NCBI GenBank assembly: GCA_018623305.1
Contig: JAAZVR010000029.1
Coordinates: 1-9,677, forward strand
DNA from: Thiotrichales bacterium
Lineage (GTDB): Bacteria > Pseudomonadota > Gammaproteobacteria > JAAZVR01
Direction: 5' to 3'
DNA: 9,677 nt
Both the position numbers and the translations under genes were made by a program. Shown piece after piece: positions 1 through 7,469 of the stretch. The notes under the pieces were generated by a model. It saw only the letters and a list, made by a program, of their open reading frames with translations, searched no databases and was not told the origin of the DNA. Each line of letters begins with the position of its first letter. Position 1 is the first letter of the stretch.

Positions 1-1
1 A

Positions 2-15
2 CTGATGTTACGCAC
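2..15 (+). repeat. Left terminal inverted repeat of IS copy 1
   Basis: CTGATGTTACGCAC is the exact reverse complement of 1093-1106. The match stops after 14 bases on the inside, and on the outside the next bases (A at 1, C at 1107) are not complementary. The transposase stop codon lies within it. Confidence 0.92.
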
Positions 16-1063
16 TTTGCAGAATTTTGAGTTCGTTATAAGCGAGCCGATTTGCTTTGGCGAGTAGTTTCATCCTTAATGCAAAGTGGTTGGTTTTGTG
101 TTTCAGCTTCAAGCATTCGAGCTTGAATACCGCGTAAATTGACATAAACACATGGTTACTCTGCGTCCTAACACGGCGTGTGGGGGATTTGGCCAACCCT
201 GCATTCGACTTTAAAGATTTGTGAAAGACTTCAACTTCCCATCGTTTTTGATAGGTCGTTTTGATCGTGTCTCCATCGCACGACAGATCACTGCATACCA
301 AATGTAATTTCCCTATGCTGCCATTTTTGTTTGTAAAAACTTGTTGAGTCAAAAGGACTTCCTCTGAATAGCCTTTTAACCAACCCGACACAGGTTCCTT
401 CTCCGATAAATCCAGTGAATCAATTCGTACAAATCGACCTTGTTTTTTATCTGCTTCACTCAACGCCACCAAACGATTACTTTTGAGTGCGGCAATAAAA
501 TGCTTCTTCTTTTTTCGAATAAATTCAAAATTCTCTTTGGCTGAAAACCAGCTATCCATCAGCACATAACGAAATTTGAGCGCATTGGAGACACACGTTT
601 TGATCATCTCACGCATCATCGTATTTTTCGTCTTGTCATTCAAACGCTTCTCTTTGCGCGTTTGAATGTCACAGTATACATAGGGCTTTTTCACCAGCTC
701 AAAAGCGACTGGAACCGAAATGCCATGACTATGGTAAAGTCCATTCAATAAATTCATGCCTTTGACCATTCGTCCTTTGACATGATCAAAATGCCAGCAG
801 ACGAGCGCATTTTCATCCGTCCAAGCCTTTTCTTGAATCGTATCATCGAAGATTAATACGCCATCCTCCTGTTCAATTTGACGAACAGTGGATTTGACCT
901 TTAACCACAATTCTTTTGAATCAAATGTGTGGGACGATAAAAGCCGTGTGATCTTATCGTGGCTGACTTCCCCATCAAGCATCGTCGAAAGCCCCGTTGC
1001 CGTAGCTGCACCAAAGTTGCTCATTAAAAAATCTGAGTAGAGTTCTAATTCAATATCTTTCAT
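8..1063 (-). CDS. IS4-superfamily DDE transposase
   Basis: This 351-residue protein catalyses cut-and-paste movement of the surrounding IS by binding the terminal repeats, cutting and strand transfer. The RNase H-like DDE core is readable: the first aspartate in IFDDT (D73/D74), the second in LMDSWF (D170), and the glutamate in the YREK signature. That signature has the spacing Y-2-R-3-E-6-K (Y271, R274, E278, K285). A beta-strand insertion lies between the second aspartate and the glutamate, as is usual in IS4-type enzymes. The ATG at 1063 is the first in-frame start after a stop at the IS end. Its ribosome binding site is weak: an AGGAG lies about 20 bases upstream, too far to be ideal. The TAA stop (8-10) lies inside the left inverted repeat. 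No good promoter is visible in the 43 bases between IS end and start. The RND operon upstream runs in the same direction and could read into it. Confidence 0.93.
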   Translation of the reverse strand: MKDIELELYSDFLMSNFGAATATGLSTMLDGEVSHDKITRLLSSHTFDSKELWLKVKSTVRQIEQEDGVLIFDDTIQEKAWTDENALVCWHFDHVKGRMVKGMNLLNGLYHSHGISVPVAFELVKKPYVYCDIQTRKEKRLNDKTKNTMMREMIKTCVSNALKFRYVLMDSWFSAKENFEFIRKKKKHFIAALKSNRLVALSEADKKQGRFVRIDSLDLSEKEPVSGWLKGYSEEVLLTQQVFTNKNGSIGKLHLVCSDLSCDGDTIKTTYQKRWEVEVFHKSLKSNAGLAKSPTRRVRTQSNHVFMSIYAVFKLECLKLKHKTNHFALRMKLLAKANRLAYNELKILQSA

Positions 1064-1092
1064 TGCTTCAGAATACCAGATTGCACTCCTGG

Positions 1093-1106
1093 GTGCGTAA
1101 CATCAG
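1093..1106 (-). repeat. Right terminal inverted repeat of IS copy 1
   Basis: GTGCGTAACATCAG is the exact reverse complement of 2-15. It lies upstream of the transposase start and directly abuts the non-IS sequence CTATTAATTT that follows at 1107. Confidence 0.92.
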
Positions 1107-1139
1107 CTATTAATTTATCTCTTACTCGTGTAAAGCACT

Positions 1140-4100
1140 CTAATTATGATGCGCTTGAGGTTTCAGGCCATGGAAAAGTGCGTAAAGGACCGGTACGGCA
1201 ATCAATGTCAAGACCGTGGCAAAGGCAAGACCGCCCATAATGGTGACAGCCATGCCGGCAAAAAAGGCATCAAACAACAAAGGTGCCATCCCAAGTATGG
1301 TGGTGATGGCTGCCAGTGAAACCGGACGTAAACGGCTGATGCTGGCATCAATCAAGGCTTGATAATGATCGCCTTGTTCATGGTTTTGCAACTCAATTTC
1401 CTCAAGCAAGACAATCGCGTTTTTAATGAGCATTCCAAACAGGCTCAAGAATCCAAGCAATGACATAAAACCAAATGGTGTGCCTGTACCGAGTAGTCCA
1501 ATGACGACACCTGTGACCGCCATAGGGACTACGAGCCAGATAATCAAGGGTTCACGAATCGTGCCGAACAGCAAGACACTGATAATAAACATCACTAAAA
1601 AGCCAAGTGGCAATCCCTGACCCAGTGCCTGTTGTGCCTCAACCGTGGATTCATATTCGCCTCCCCATTCCAAGCGGTAACCGGCCGGTAAATCTATGGC
1701 TTCGATTTGTGCTTGGATGCGTTGGCGGGCTTCATCGGCAGTTTCACCGATGGCCGGTTCACCTAAAACCGAGATTGTTCTGATCCTGTCGCGACGGTGA
1801 ATTAAGGATTCTTCTGCGTCAACATCGGTCGTGCTAATGAGTTGGGTGAGTGGCACATAGGCATGGTTGTATTGACTCCAAACTTGAGCGTTGGTGATTT
1901 TATCCGCTTCACTGAGCGGTTCGGCGTAATTCGCTCTCAATACAATCGGATAGCGGTTTTCACGCACCTGAAGGGTGCCAACCGGCAAACCTTCGGTGGC
2001 ATATTGAATCGCATCTGAAAAATCGGCGCGGGTAATTCCAGCCACACCCGCGTTGTATTCATCAAATACCGGGGTGAATGTGGTCATTCGATCCCGCCAG
2101 TTATGACGAATATCCAGGATTTTCCCGTCATTATGGAAAATGGTTTCCGCTTTTGCCGCCAGTTCTCGTAATACTTTGGTATCTGATCCTAAAAATCTCG
2201 CTTCGATTTTAGCTCCGGTTGGCGGACCAAAAATAATCCGGTTGCTATAGATATCTGCTGCGGGATCTTGTGTGGCAAGCTCTGCTTTAAGCTTGGCGGC
2301 AAGCTCGTCAATGATTTCAGTGGTTTCGGTTTCCACCATAAAAAACGCATAACTTTCATTGGGTGATTCACTGTTAAAAGTCAAGGTATAACGCTCAGCT
2401 CCGCGACCAATAAAACTGGTGACTTTACTGACCTCAGTATGCTCAAGAATGGTTTTTTCCGCCTGTTTGACAAAATCGGTGGTGGTGTTGATGTCACGTG
2501 CTTGAGGTCCCCAATAGTGAATATAAAAAATCGGTGTATTGGACGGCGGGAAAAAGCTCTGTTTGACCATGCCAAAGCCCATATAGGAAACGACTGTAAT
2601 GACCAACAGTCCGGCAGCGGTCAGCCACTTAAAGCGGATCGCCAGAACCAGGAATTTCTTATAGGCCTGATAAGTGCCTGCCTGATAGCTGTCCTGATTC
2701 ATAGTGTCGGCTTGTTTCAAAAAGTAATGACCGAACAGCGGGGCGAGGGTAATTGCCAGAATCCAACTCAGTAGCAGGGTAATCAGAATGACAGCAAACA
2801 GGGAAAACAGAAATTCACCGGTCGAGTTTTCGGAGAGGCCGATTCCTGAAAAAGCGGCAATCCCAATGACGGTTGCGCCTAACAATGGCCACTTGGTACG
2901 TTTGACAATATAGCTGGCAGATTCGAGTGAATTGTGGCCCTGCTGCATTCGAATCATCATGCCTTCGGCCACAACAATCGCGTTATCCACCAGCATTCCC
3001 ATGGCAATCACCATGGCACCCAGTGACACTCGCTCCATTTTAATATCCAGCAGCCACATAAAGAGTATGCCGCCAATTACCGTGATAATCAGAATACTAG
3101 AGACCACGATTCCCGGACGCACTCCCATAAACAGGAAAAGTGTGAGTGAAACGGTTCCGACTGCCAATGCCAGATTCAGCAAGAAATCATTAATGGATTC
3201 GTCGACAATGGTTCCCTGATCGTAGATCGGCGTAATTTCGATACCGGCCGGTAATTGTTCCAACATTTTCTCAATCATCCAGCGTATCTGGGTGGCGACC
3301 TTGACGACATTACGACTGGTATTGACAGAAATCCCAATGGTTGCCGCTTCCTGACCATTAAAACGCACTCGATAGTCAGGGTATTGGGTCTCCTGAAGAC
3401 TAATATTGGCAAAATCTTCAAGCTTGAGTTGCGCCGTTTGTCCGGGAATCGGCAGGGTCAGGTCTTTTAGCGCATCCACTGGATGATCGCTTGGTTCAAC
3501 CGGAATTCGGATTTTTTGGCCATCAACCGTAATGCGAGAATCCGAAAAAGGGCGGGTGCCAATGCTAATGGCTTGCTTGATTTCAGGAAAGGAAAGCCCA
3601 AGACTGTAGAGTTTAACTGGATCAACCTCGGCGACGACTTCCTGATCAAGAATGCCCTCAACTTTGACTTTTGCCACGCCATCGACACTGAGCAGTTCCC
3701 GGCGGATATTTTTTGCGTATTCGCGCAGCTCTTCGGTGCTATAACCCTCAGCCGTCAGTGCGAAATAAAGACCATAAACATCGCCGAAATCATCAATCAC
3801 TGCAGGCGGATAGCTGCCATTAGGCAAACCGTTTTCAGCGTCACGAATCTTCTTGCGCAGTTCATCCCAGATTTGAGTCAGTTGATCACCCTTAAAGCGT
3901 TCTTGCACCTCAACGGTAATTTCAGACTGGCCCGGACGGGAAACCGAGGTGACTCGCTTGAGTTGTGACATCTGCTGAATCACGGTTTCCAGATATTCGG
4001 TGACCTCCTGTTCCACCTGAATGGCATTGGCTCCGGGATAGTGAGTGATGACCTTGACCTGTTTAATGGTAAAGTCGGGGTCTTCCAGCTGACCGATGGA

Positions 4101-4196
4101 GTTTAAGCCCAAAATTCCGCCGACCACCAATAGCAAAACCACCAGCCAGGTATTGACCGGTTTTTGAATGGAGGCTTTTGCAATATCAAATCGCAT
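1140..4196 (-). CDS. RND-family efflux pump, inner-membrane permease subunit (AcrB/HAE-1 type)
   Basis: This 1018-residue proton-driven antiporter would expel drugs or other small molecules from periplasm and inner membrane through the adaptor and a TolC-type channel. The length is normal for the family. A first membrane helix (about 16-34) is followed by a large periplasmic domain, a membrane block (about 335-490), another helix (about 524-543), a second periplasmic domain and the C-terminal membrane block (about 860-1010). The early EDPDFTIK motif (38-45) is typical of many RND pumps. The proton-relay region in TM4 reads GMLVDNAIVV, with D404 present but Asn405 where AcrB has its second Asp. 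The TM10 lysine is kept in LIKNAIVLLEE (K925). The ATG overlaps the adaptor stop as TAATG and has a perfect GGAGG six bases upstream, so the two are translationally coupled. No terminator is visible after the stop before the IS begins. Substrate cannot be predicted. Confidence 0.96.
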   Translation of the reverse strand: MRFDIAKASIQKPVNTWLVVLLLVVGGILGLNSIGQLEDPDFTIKQVKVITHYPGANAIQVEQEVTEYLETVIQQMSQLKRVTSVSRPGQSEITVEVQERFKGDQLTQIWDELRKKIRDAENGLPNGSYPPAVIDDFGDVYGLYFALTAEGYSTEELREYAKNIRRELLSVDGVAKVKVEGILDQEVVAEVDPVKLYSLGLSFPEIKQAISIGTRPFSDSRITVDGQKIRIPVEPSDHPVDALKDLTLPIPGQTAQLKLEDFANISLQETQYPDYRVRFNGQEAATIGISVNTSRNVVKVATQIRWMIEKMLEQLPAGIEITPIYDQGTIVDESINDFLLNLALAVGTVSLTLFLFMGVRPGIVVSSILIITVIGGILFMWLLDIKMERVSLGAMVIAMGMLVDNAIVVAEGMMIRMQQGHNSLESASYIVKRTKWPLLGATVIGIAAFSGIGLSENSTGEFLFSLFAVILITLLLSWILAITLAPLFGHYFLKQADTMNQDSYQAGTYQAYKKFLVLAIRFKWLTAAGLLVITVVSYMGFGMVKQSFFPPSNTPIFYIHYWGPQARDINTTTDFVKQAEKTILEHTEVSKVTSFIGRGAERYTLTFNSESPNESYAFFMVETETTEIIDELAAKLKAELATQDPAADIYSNRIIFGPPTGAKIEARFLGSDTKVLRELAAKAETIFHNDGKILDIRHNWRDRMTTFTPVFDEYNAGVAGITRADFSDAIQYATEGLPVGTLQVRENRYPIVLRANYAEPLSEADKITNAQVWSQYNHAYVPLTQLISTTDVDAEESLIHRRDRIRTISVLGEPAIGETADEARQRIQAQIEAIDLPAGYRLEWGGEYESTVEAQQALGQGLPLGFLVMFIISVLLFGTIREPLIIWLVVPMAVTGVVIGLLGTGTPFGFMSLLGFLSLFGMLIKNAIVLLEEIELQNHEQGDHYQALIDASISRLRPVSLAAITTILGMAPLLFDAFFAGMAVTIMGGLAFATVLTLIAVPVLYALFHGLKPQAHHN

Positions 4197-5290
4197 TACA
4201 AACCTCCATTAAACGGTTTGAGTTTCTGATTGGCTCGAATTTTTGACGCGCCGGCTGCGATAATCTGATCTCCACTATTTAAACCGGAAGTCACAGAAAT
4301 CTGGTTCTGATCAATCTCTCCAAGTGTTACCTGTCGGCGTTGTGCGTTCTGAGTGTCCGGTTGATAGACCCATACAAACGGCTGGTTCTGTTCATCTGTG
4401 ACGATTGCACTGAGCGGAACTCTATATTGCTGTCCGGATGAACTGGACAAGGTAATTGCGATGGAGGCGTGAGAGCCGAGGTTGATTTGAGTCTCTTTTG
4501 GATAAGGCATACTGAAATAGATGCGATAGGTTTGTGTGATCGGGTGAGTTTTCGCCTCATTCTCCGCATAATTCACTTTAAACTGTGTTTGCTCGGCATT
4601 TTTAAGTGTCGCTTTTGCAGAGATTATCTCTTCGCTGCGGATTTTATTGATCAGACGTTCGGAAACATCAAACGCAAAATAGACTTTAGAGGTATCAAGT
4701 ATTTCGGCAATGGGTGTTCCTCTGGAAACATAGGTGTTTTCTTCCAGCAGCCTTTTGGCCACCTTGCCGTCAAAAGGGGCGTACAGATGGCTGTCATTCA
4801 GATTGTCTTTACTGACATCGTAATCGACCTGGGCAAGATCCCGATTGGTTTCCGCACGGCTGACATTCTGTTTTGAGGCATAACCCTGTTTATCGACTGC
4901 CTGAATGCGTTTAAGTTCCAAATTGGCTTCTTGGAGGTTCAACTTGCTTTGTTGCAGGCGGCGTTCAAAGGTATCTTGTTTTAAACTTGCCAGCCGTTCT
5001 CCCTTTTTGAAAGCCTGTCCTTCAGGCAGATTCAGTTTTTCAATTTTGCCATCGACTTCGAAACTCAAATTTACTTTACGATAAGCTTCGATTTTGGCGG
5101 GGAAAAAATAGGTCTGGGTTGTTCCTGCCTGACGGACTTCAAACAGTTTGACCGGTTTAGAGATTTTAGTTTCCGATGACTGTGATTGAGATTTGCTTTG
5201 GTCACACGAAGATAGTGTCAGGATTGAGGAAATGACCAGAATTGTTTGGAATGAGAATTTTGAAAAGTGCCTGGTAAAGAGTGAAGTCAT
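4196..5290 (-). CDS. Periplasmic adaptor (membrane fusion) lipoprotein of the RND pump
   Basis: This adaptor of about 364 residues would bridge the RND pump and the outer-membrane factor. The N-terminus is a lipoprotein signal: basic residues, a hydrophobic stretch (about 14-26) and the lipobox LSSC with Cys29. Asp follows the cysteine at +2, the classical signal for inner-membrane retention. Then come a first half-lipoyl segment (FEVDGKIEKLNLPEGQ, about 78-93), a long coiled-coil hairpin (about 104-163), the second half-lipoyl segment (YAPFDGKVAKR, about 170-180), and beta-barrel and membrane-proximal domains to the end. The frame stays open to a GTG at 5371. I choose the ATG at 5290 because it puts the lipoprotein signal at the N-terminus and because the likely promoter (-10 at 5323-5328) lies downstream of that GTG. 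The ribosome binding site is weak (AGAGA). It is the first gene of a two-gene operon with the pump. Confidence 0.93.
   Translation of the reverse strand: MTSLFTRHFSKFSFQTILVISSILTLSSCDQSKSQSQSSETKISKPVKLFEVRQAGTTQTYFFPAKIEAYRKVNLSFEVDGKIEKLNLPEGQAFKKGERLASLKQDTFERRLQQSKLNLQEANLELKRIQAVDKQGYASKQNVSRAETNRDLAQVDYDVSKDNLNDSHLYAPFDGKVAKRLLEENTYVSRGTPIAEILDTSKVYFAFDVSERLINKIRSEEIISAKATLKNAEQTQFKVNYAENEAKTHPITQTYRIYFSMPYPKETQINLGSHASIAITLSSSSGQQYRVPLSAIVTDEQNQPFVWVYQPDTQNAQRRQVTLGEIDQNQISVTSGLNSGDQIIAAGASKIRANQKLKPFNGGL
4203..4207 (-). promoter_or_regulatory. Shine-Dalgarno for the RND gene inside the adaptor gene's 3' end
   Basis: On the minus strand GGAGG sits six bases before the pump ATG. It is part of the last two glycine codons of the adaptor. 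With the TAATG overlap it indicates coupled translation of adaptor and pump. Confidence 0.8.
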
Positions 5291-5322
5291 GGTTGGAGTC
5301 TCTAAAATTTTCAATAATAAGG

Positions 5323-5350
5323 ATTTTAACGGTTTATCGTTTTTTGTAAA
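5323..5350 (-). promoter_or_regulatory. Predicted sigma70 promoter for the adaptor-RND operon
   Basis: On the minus strand TTTACA (5345-5350, five of six consensus bases) is separated by 16 bases from TAAAAT (5323-5328, five of six). Transcription would begin near 5316 and leave a leader of roughly 26 bases before the ATG at 5290. This supports that ATG over the upstream GTG. Matched by eye, not scored with a model. Confidence 0.6.
5328..5341. promoter_or_regulatory. Candidate operator in the divergent promoter region
   Basis: AACG-GTTTAT-CGTT is a small inverted repeat (4-bp arms, 6-bp spacer) lying between the -35 and -10 boxes of the adaptor promoter. A repressor bound here would block that promoter and could affect the divergent one. 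The TetR protein encoded at 6759-7349 is the natural candidate. The arms are short for a TetR operator, so this could be chance in AT-rich DNA. Confidence 0.25.
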
Positions 5351-5352
5351 GA

Positions 5353-5361
5353 TGGTAGTAT
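5353..5361 (+). promoter_or_regulatory. Possible extended -10 promoter for the outer-membrane factor gene
   Basis: TGGTAGTAT fits an extended -10 (TGN followed by a TATAAT-like hexamer, TAGTAT at 5356-5361). A -35 box at the right distance is poor (TTTATC at 5333-5338, 17-base spacing). Transcription would start near 5368, about 28 bases before the ATG at 5396. Confidence 0.35.
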
Positions 5362-5383
5362 GGTTTTTCACTTATCAATATTT

Positions 5384-5387
5384 AGGA
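5384..5387 (+). promoter_or_regulatory. Ribosome binding site deciding the start of the outer-membrane factor
   Basis: AGGA is placed eight bases before the ATG at 5396. The alternative upstream ATG at 5360 has no comparable site and would put 12 extra residues ahead of the signal peptide. Confidence 0.6.
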
Positions 5388-5395
5388 AATGGTTA

Positions 5396-6739
5396 ATGAA
5401 ACGTAAAGCGTCTTTGATGGTAGCGGCATTGTTTGTGTTTTTTGCGTCTGGCAAAACGGTCTCTGCGAGTGCGACAGGGTTAAGTGAATTGCTGCAACAG
5501 GCGCAAAAGCATGATGCTCGACTGGCACAGGCCGAAAATCAGCTACAGTCGATTGCGCAAAACCGTAAAATTGTCGAGTCGGCTCTCAATCCCTATCTGA
5601 ATTCATCCGCCTCTGGCGTTATACAGCGCAACAGTGAGGCGCTTTATGATCTGAATAAGCTCAGCGCGGGTATCGAGTTATCAAAATCACTCTATAATCG
5701 TCGTGTTTATTCACAGCTTGATCAGACCGATAAACAGATTCTGCAGGCGCAGCTCAATTATCAATACAGCCATCAGCAATTATTATTGCGACTGTCTCAG
5801 GCTTATTTTGCCACCTTGACGGCCTATAGTGATTTGAACTTGATTCAGGCCAAAGAAGAAGCGGATTTGTCACAGTATCAACGAATCAAAAGTTCGGCTG
5901 ATGCGGGTTTGCTCAGTAAGGTTGATCTATTGGAAGCCAAAGCGAATCTGGATGCGACTCAGGCGGATAAAATTGCTTTTGAAAATGCCCTGAAAAATGC
6001 CATCGAAGAGTTGGAAAAAATCGTCGGCGGAAAAGTGAATAAGGTTCTGGCTCATGATTCTGAGCAATTGCATATACCGGCTCAAAATACTAATCGATTG
6101 GCGCAAGAGAGTGTTTTAAATGGTGTGATCGATAATTTACAGGTACAGATGGCAAACCTTTCCCTGTCGATTGCGCAGGATGAGGTCAAGGTTCGCTCTC
6201 AGGCGAATGATCCGGTGATTAATGTGTTTGCCGGTTATGAAGTTTCTGAGTTTTCCAATTATGACCAAATGCTGGCCATTCAATACCGTGATCGCCAAAA
6301 TGTGAGTATCGGTTTGAATGCTTCCATGCCGCTTTATGACGGTGGTTTGAATAAGGCGCAGGTATCTCAGGCGCGTTTTGATGTGAAAACCGCAACGGAA
6401 AAGCTCAGACAAACCCGTGAAGATATTGATGTTGCCATCCGTCAGGCAATGAGAAATATCGAGAAAAGCCAGGCGCAGGTTCGAGCTTTCAGACAACTTC
6501 TGACTTCATCCGAGGCATTTCTGGAAGCGACCGAAGTATCGTATAATTCCGGGCTTCGAAATCTTGTGGATTTATTGAATGCGAGAACCGCCAGGATCTC
6601 TGCACAGAGAAATCTGATTGCTGCAAACTATGCTTTAGTGATGGACAATATTCATCTCAAAGCCCTGTTGAATCAATTATCCATAGAGGATTTTATTGAA
6701 CTTGACGCTCATTTAGCTCAAGAAATCAGTTTAAAATAA
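5396..6739 (+). CDS. TolC-family outer-membrane efflux channel
   Basis: This protein of about 447 residues would form the trimeric outer-membrane channel and periplasmic tunnel that completes the efflux machine. The N-terminus has a Sec signal peptide (MKRK, then a hydrophobic run, cleavage probably near SASA, about residue 26). The rest shows the two related outer-membrane-efflux repeats: long Gln/Ala/Leu-rich helices (about 29-60, 120-210, 240-290, 330-430) interrupted by strand segments such as NVSIGLNASMPLYDGG, whose Gly-Gly ending is typical of the second repeat. There is no lipobox, so it resembles TolC more than OprM-type lipoproteins. The frame extends upstream to 5360. I prefer 5396 because AGGA lies eight bases before it and the signal peptide then begins properly. 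It is divergent from the adaptor-pump operon and is followed after 19 bases by the TetR gene. Confidence 0.93.
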   Translation: MKRKASLMVAALFVFFASGKTVSASATGLSELLQQAQKHDARLAQAENQLQSIAQNRKIVESALNPYLNSSASGVIQRNSEALYDLNKLSAGIELSKSLYNRRVYSQLDQTDKQILQAQLNYQYSHQQLLLRLSQAYFATLTAYSDLNLIQAKEEADLSQYQRIKSSADAGLLSKVDLLEAKANLDATQADKIAFENALKNAIEELEKIVGGKVNKVLAHDSEQLHIPAQNTNRLAQESVLNGVIDNLQVQMANLSLSIAQDEVKVRSQANDPVINVFAGYEVSEFSNYDQMLAIQYRDRQNVSIGLNASMPLYDGGLNKAQVSQARFDVKTATEKLRQTREDIDVAIRQAMRNIEKSQAQVRAFRQLLTSSEAFLEATEVSYNSGLRNLVDLLNARTARISAQRNLIAANYALVMDNIHLKALLNQLSIEDFIELDAHLAQEISLK

Positions 6740-6758
6740 CAAGAATAATCAATGTCTT

Positions 6759-7349
6759 ATGGCTATAAACGATACCCAGAAACAAATTATCGAAACCGCA
6801 CTCGACTGTTTTATGAAGTACGGTTTCAGCAAAACCAGTATGTCTATGATCGGTGAATATTCCGGTTTTTCACGGGTCACCGTTCACAAATACTTTAAAA
6901 ACAAATCGCTTCTTTTTAGAAGTGTTGTCGATGGTTGCCTTAAAGAAACGGTCGAAGAGGCTCAAAGTAAGACCGAAAGAGTCAATCCGGATCATCCGTG
7001 GCAAATGATTGAAGAGTATCTGATCGCGATCGGTCGAACAGTGTTTGACAATGTGGATGATGACAGGGTGCTTAAGGACTTGCACGATACTTTGTATGAA
7101 ATTGCGGAGGATATTGTCGAGGAAAAAAAGCGGGTGACAGTCGATTTTATTCGCCATCAACTAGATCGTGGTATTGAACATGGCTTAATTGATTTACAGG
7201 CGGTAAAAATGGATTCCGAACAGTTGGCCTATCTGGTGGATTACGGTTTTTCAGGGATTATGCGTAATGCGCCCGTTAAAGAAATCAAAAACCAACTGCA
7301 TAACTTTATTCGTATTTATCGTAAGGCTACCGAAAAAAGTCAAAGGTAA
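6759..7349 (+). CDS. TetR-family transcriptional regulator
   Basis: This 196-residue DNA-binding protein is of normal TetR length. The N-terminal three-helix DNA-binding domain covers about residues 5-55. Its helix-turn-helix is in TSMSMIGEYSGFSRVTVHKY (about 26-45), followed by the family's typical Y-F-x-N-K-x-x-L ending (YFKNKSLLF). The rest is helical, as expected for ligand binding and dimerisation, and its ligand is not predictable. The gene starts 19 bases after the outer-membrane factor stop on the same strand, so the two are probably co-transcribed. That context suggests it represses the divergent efflux promoters and responds to a pump substrate; this is inference from the usual arrangement. 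The ribosome binding site is weak. An ATG at 6752 is out of frame and is not used. Confidence 0.92.
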   Translation: MAINDTQKQIIETALDCFMKYGFSKTSMSMIGEYSGFSRVTVHKYFKNKSLLFRSVVDGCLKETVEEAQSKTERVNPDHPWQMIEEYLIAIGRTVFDNVDDDRVLKDLHDTLYEIAEDIVEEKKRVTVDFIRHQLDRGIEHGLIDLQAVKMDSEQLAYLVDYGFSGIMRNAPVKEIKNQLHNFIRIYRKATEKSQR

Positions 7350-7409
7350 ACGCAATACTGTTTATTTAAACACCGTCATTACGGTACTGAAACAAGTAAC
7401 CTCACCCTG

Positions 7410-7450
7410 ATCCTGAAATAAATAACGTCATCCTGAATTTATTTCAGGAT
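7410..7450. repeat. Alternative 14-bp inverted repeat overlapping the main hairpin
   Basis: ATCCTGAAATAAAT at 7410-7423 is the exact reverse complement of 7437-7450, with a 13-base loop. It shares its right arm with the larger hairpin at 7420-7460, so the two structures cannot form at once. The pattern looks like a partial extra unit of the same palindromic repeat. Confidence 0.65.
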
Positions 7451-7460
7451 GACGTTATTT
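7420..7460. terminator. Long perfect hairpin between convergent genes, probable bidirectional terminator or palindromic repeat
   Basis: The arms 7420-7437 and 7443-7460 pair perfectly over 18 bp with a 5-base loop (core CGTCATCCTGAA / TTCAGGATGACG). It lies 70 bases after the TetR stop and 10 bases before the end of the deacylase gene, where a bidirectional terminator is expected. Only short T-rich tails (TTATTT) follow on each strand, so termination efficiency is uncertain. The core resembles dispersed extragenic palindromes found in many bacterial genomes, which would be an alternative explanation. Confidence 0.65.
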
Positions 7461-7469
7461 GATCGTGGC

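Larger units (their letters stand above)
2..1106 (-). mobile_element. Complete insertion sequence, IS4 superfamily, 1105 bp
   Basis: The element is bounded by perfect 14-bp inverted repeats, CTGATGTTACGCAC at 2-15 and its reverse complement at 1093-1106. It contains a single intact transposase gene on the minus strand that fills almost the whole element. A second copy in the same orientation starts at 9530, and its first 148 bases match exactly, which independently fixes the left boundary. The right boundary is 33 bases from the end of the RND pump gene. Only one base of left flank is visible, so a target-site duplication cannot be tested for this copy. The YREK signature in the transposase places it in the IS4 superfamily. 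I cannot tell IS4, IS701 and related families apart without a database comparison. The intact gene and ends suggest it is recent and possibly active. Confidence 0.93.

Noticed and set aside
3483..3968. 161-residue open frame on the plus strand
   Set aside because: It lies wholly antisense to the well-supported RND pump gene, shows no recognisable domain and has no convincing ribosome binding site. It is a shadow of the coding strand.
5304..5311. AAAATTTT palindrome in the divergent region
   Set aside because: An 8-base AT palindrome is expected by chance in such AT-rich DNA and lies in the adaptor leader, so I do not call it an operator.
5291..5371. N-terminal extension of the adaptor from a GTG at 5371
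   Set aside because: It would bury the lipoprotein signal 27 residues in, has a poor ribosome binding site, and starts upstream of the likely promoter of the gene.
5360..5395. N-terminal extension of the TolC-family protein from an ATG at 5360
   Set aside because: The ATG at 5396 has a well-spaced AGGA and begins a standard signal peptide. The upstream one does not, and it overlaps the likely -10 region.
6137..6496. 119-residue open frame on the minus strand
   Set aside because: Antisense to the TolC-family gene, with no recognisable features.
7372..7385. Small hairpin ACCGT-CATT-ACGGT after the TetR gene
   Set aside because: A 5-bp stem without a T run is too weak to call a terminator; the larger hairpin at 7420-7460 is the better candidate.
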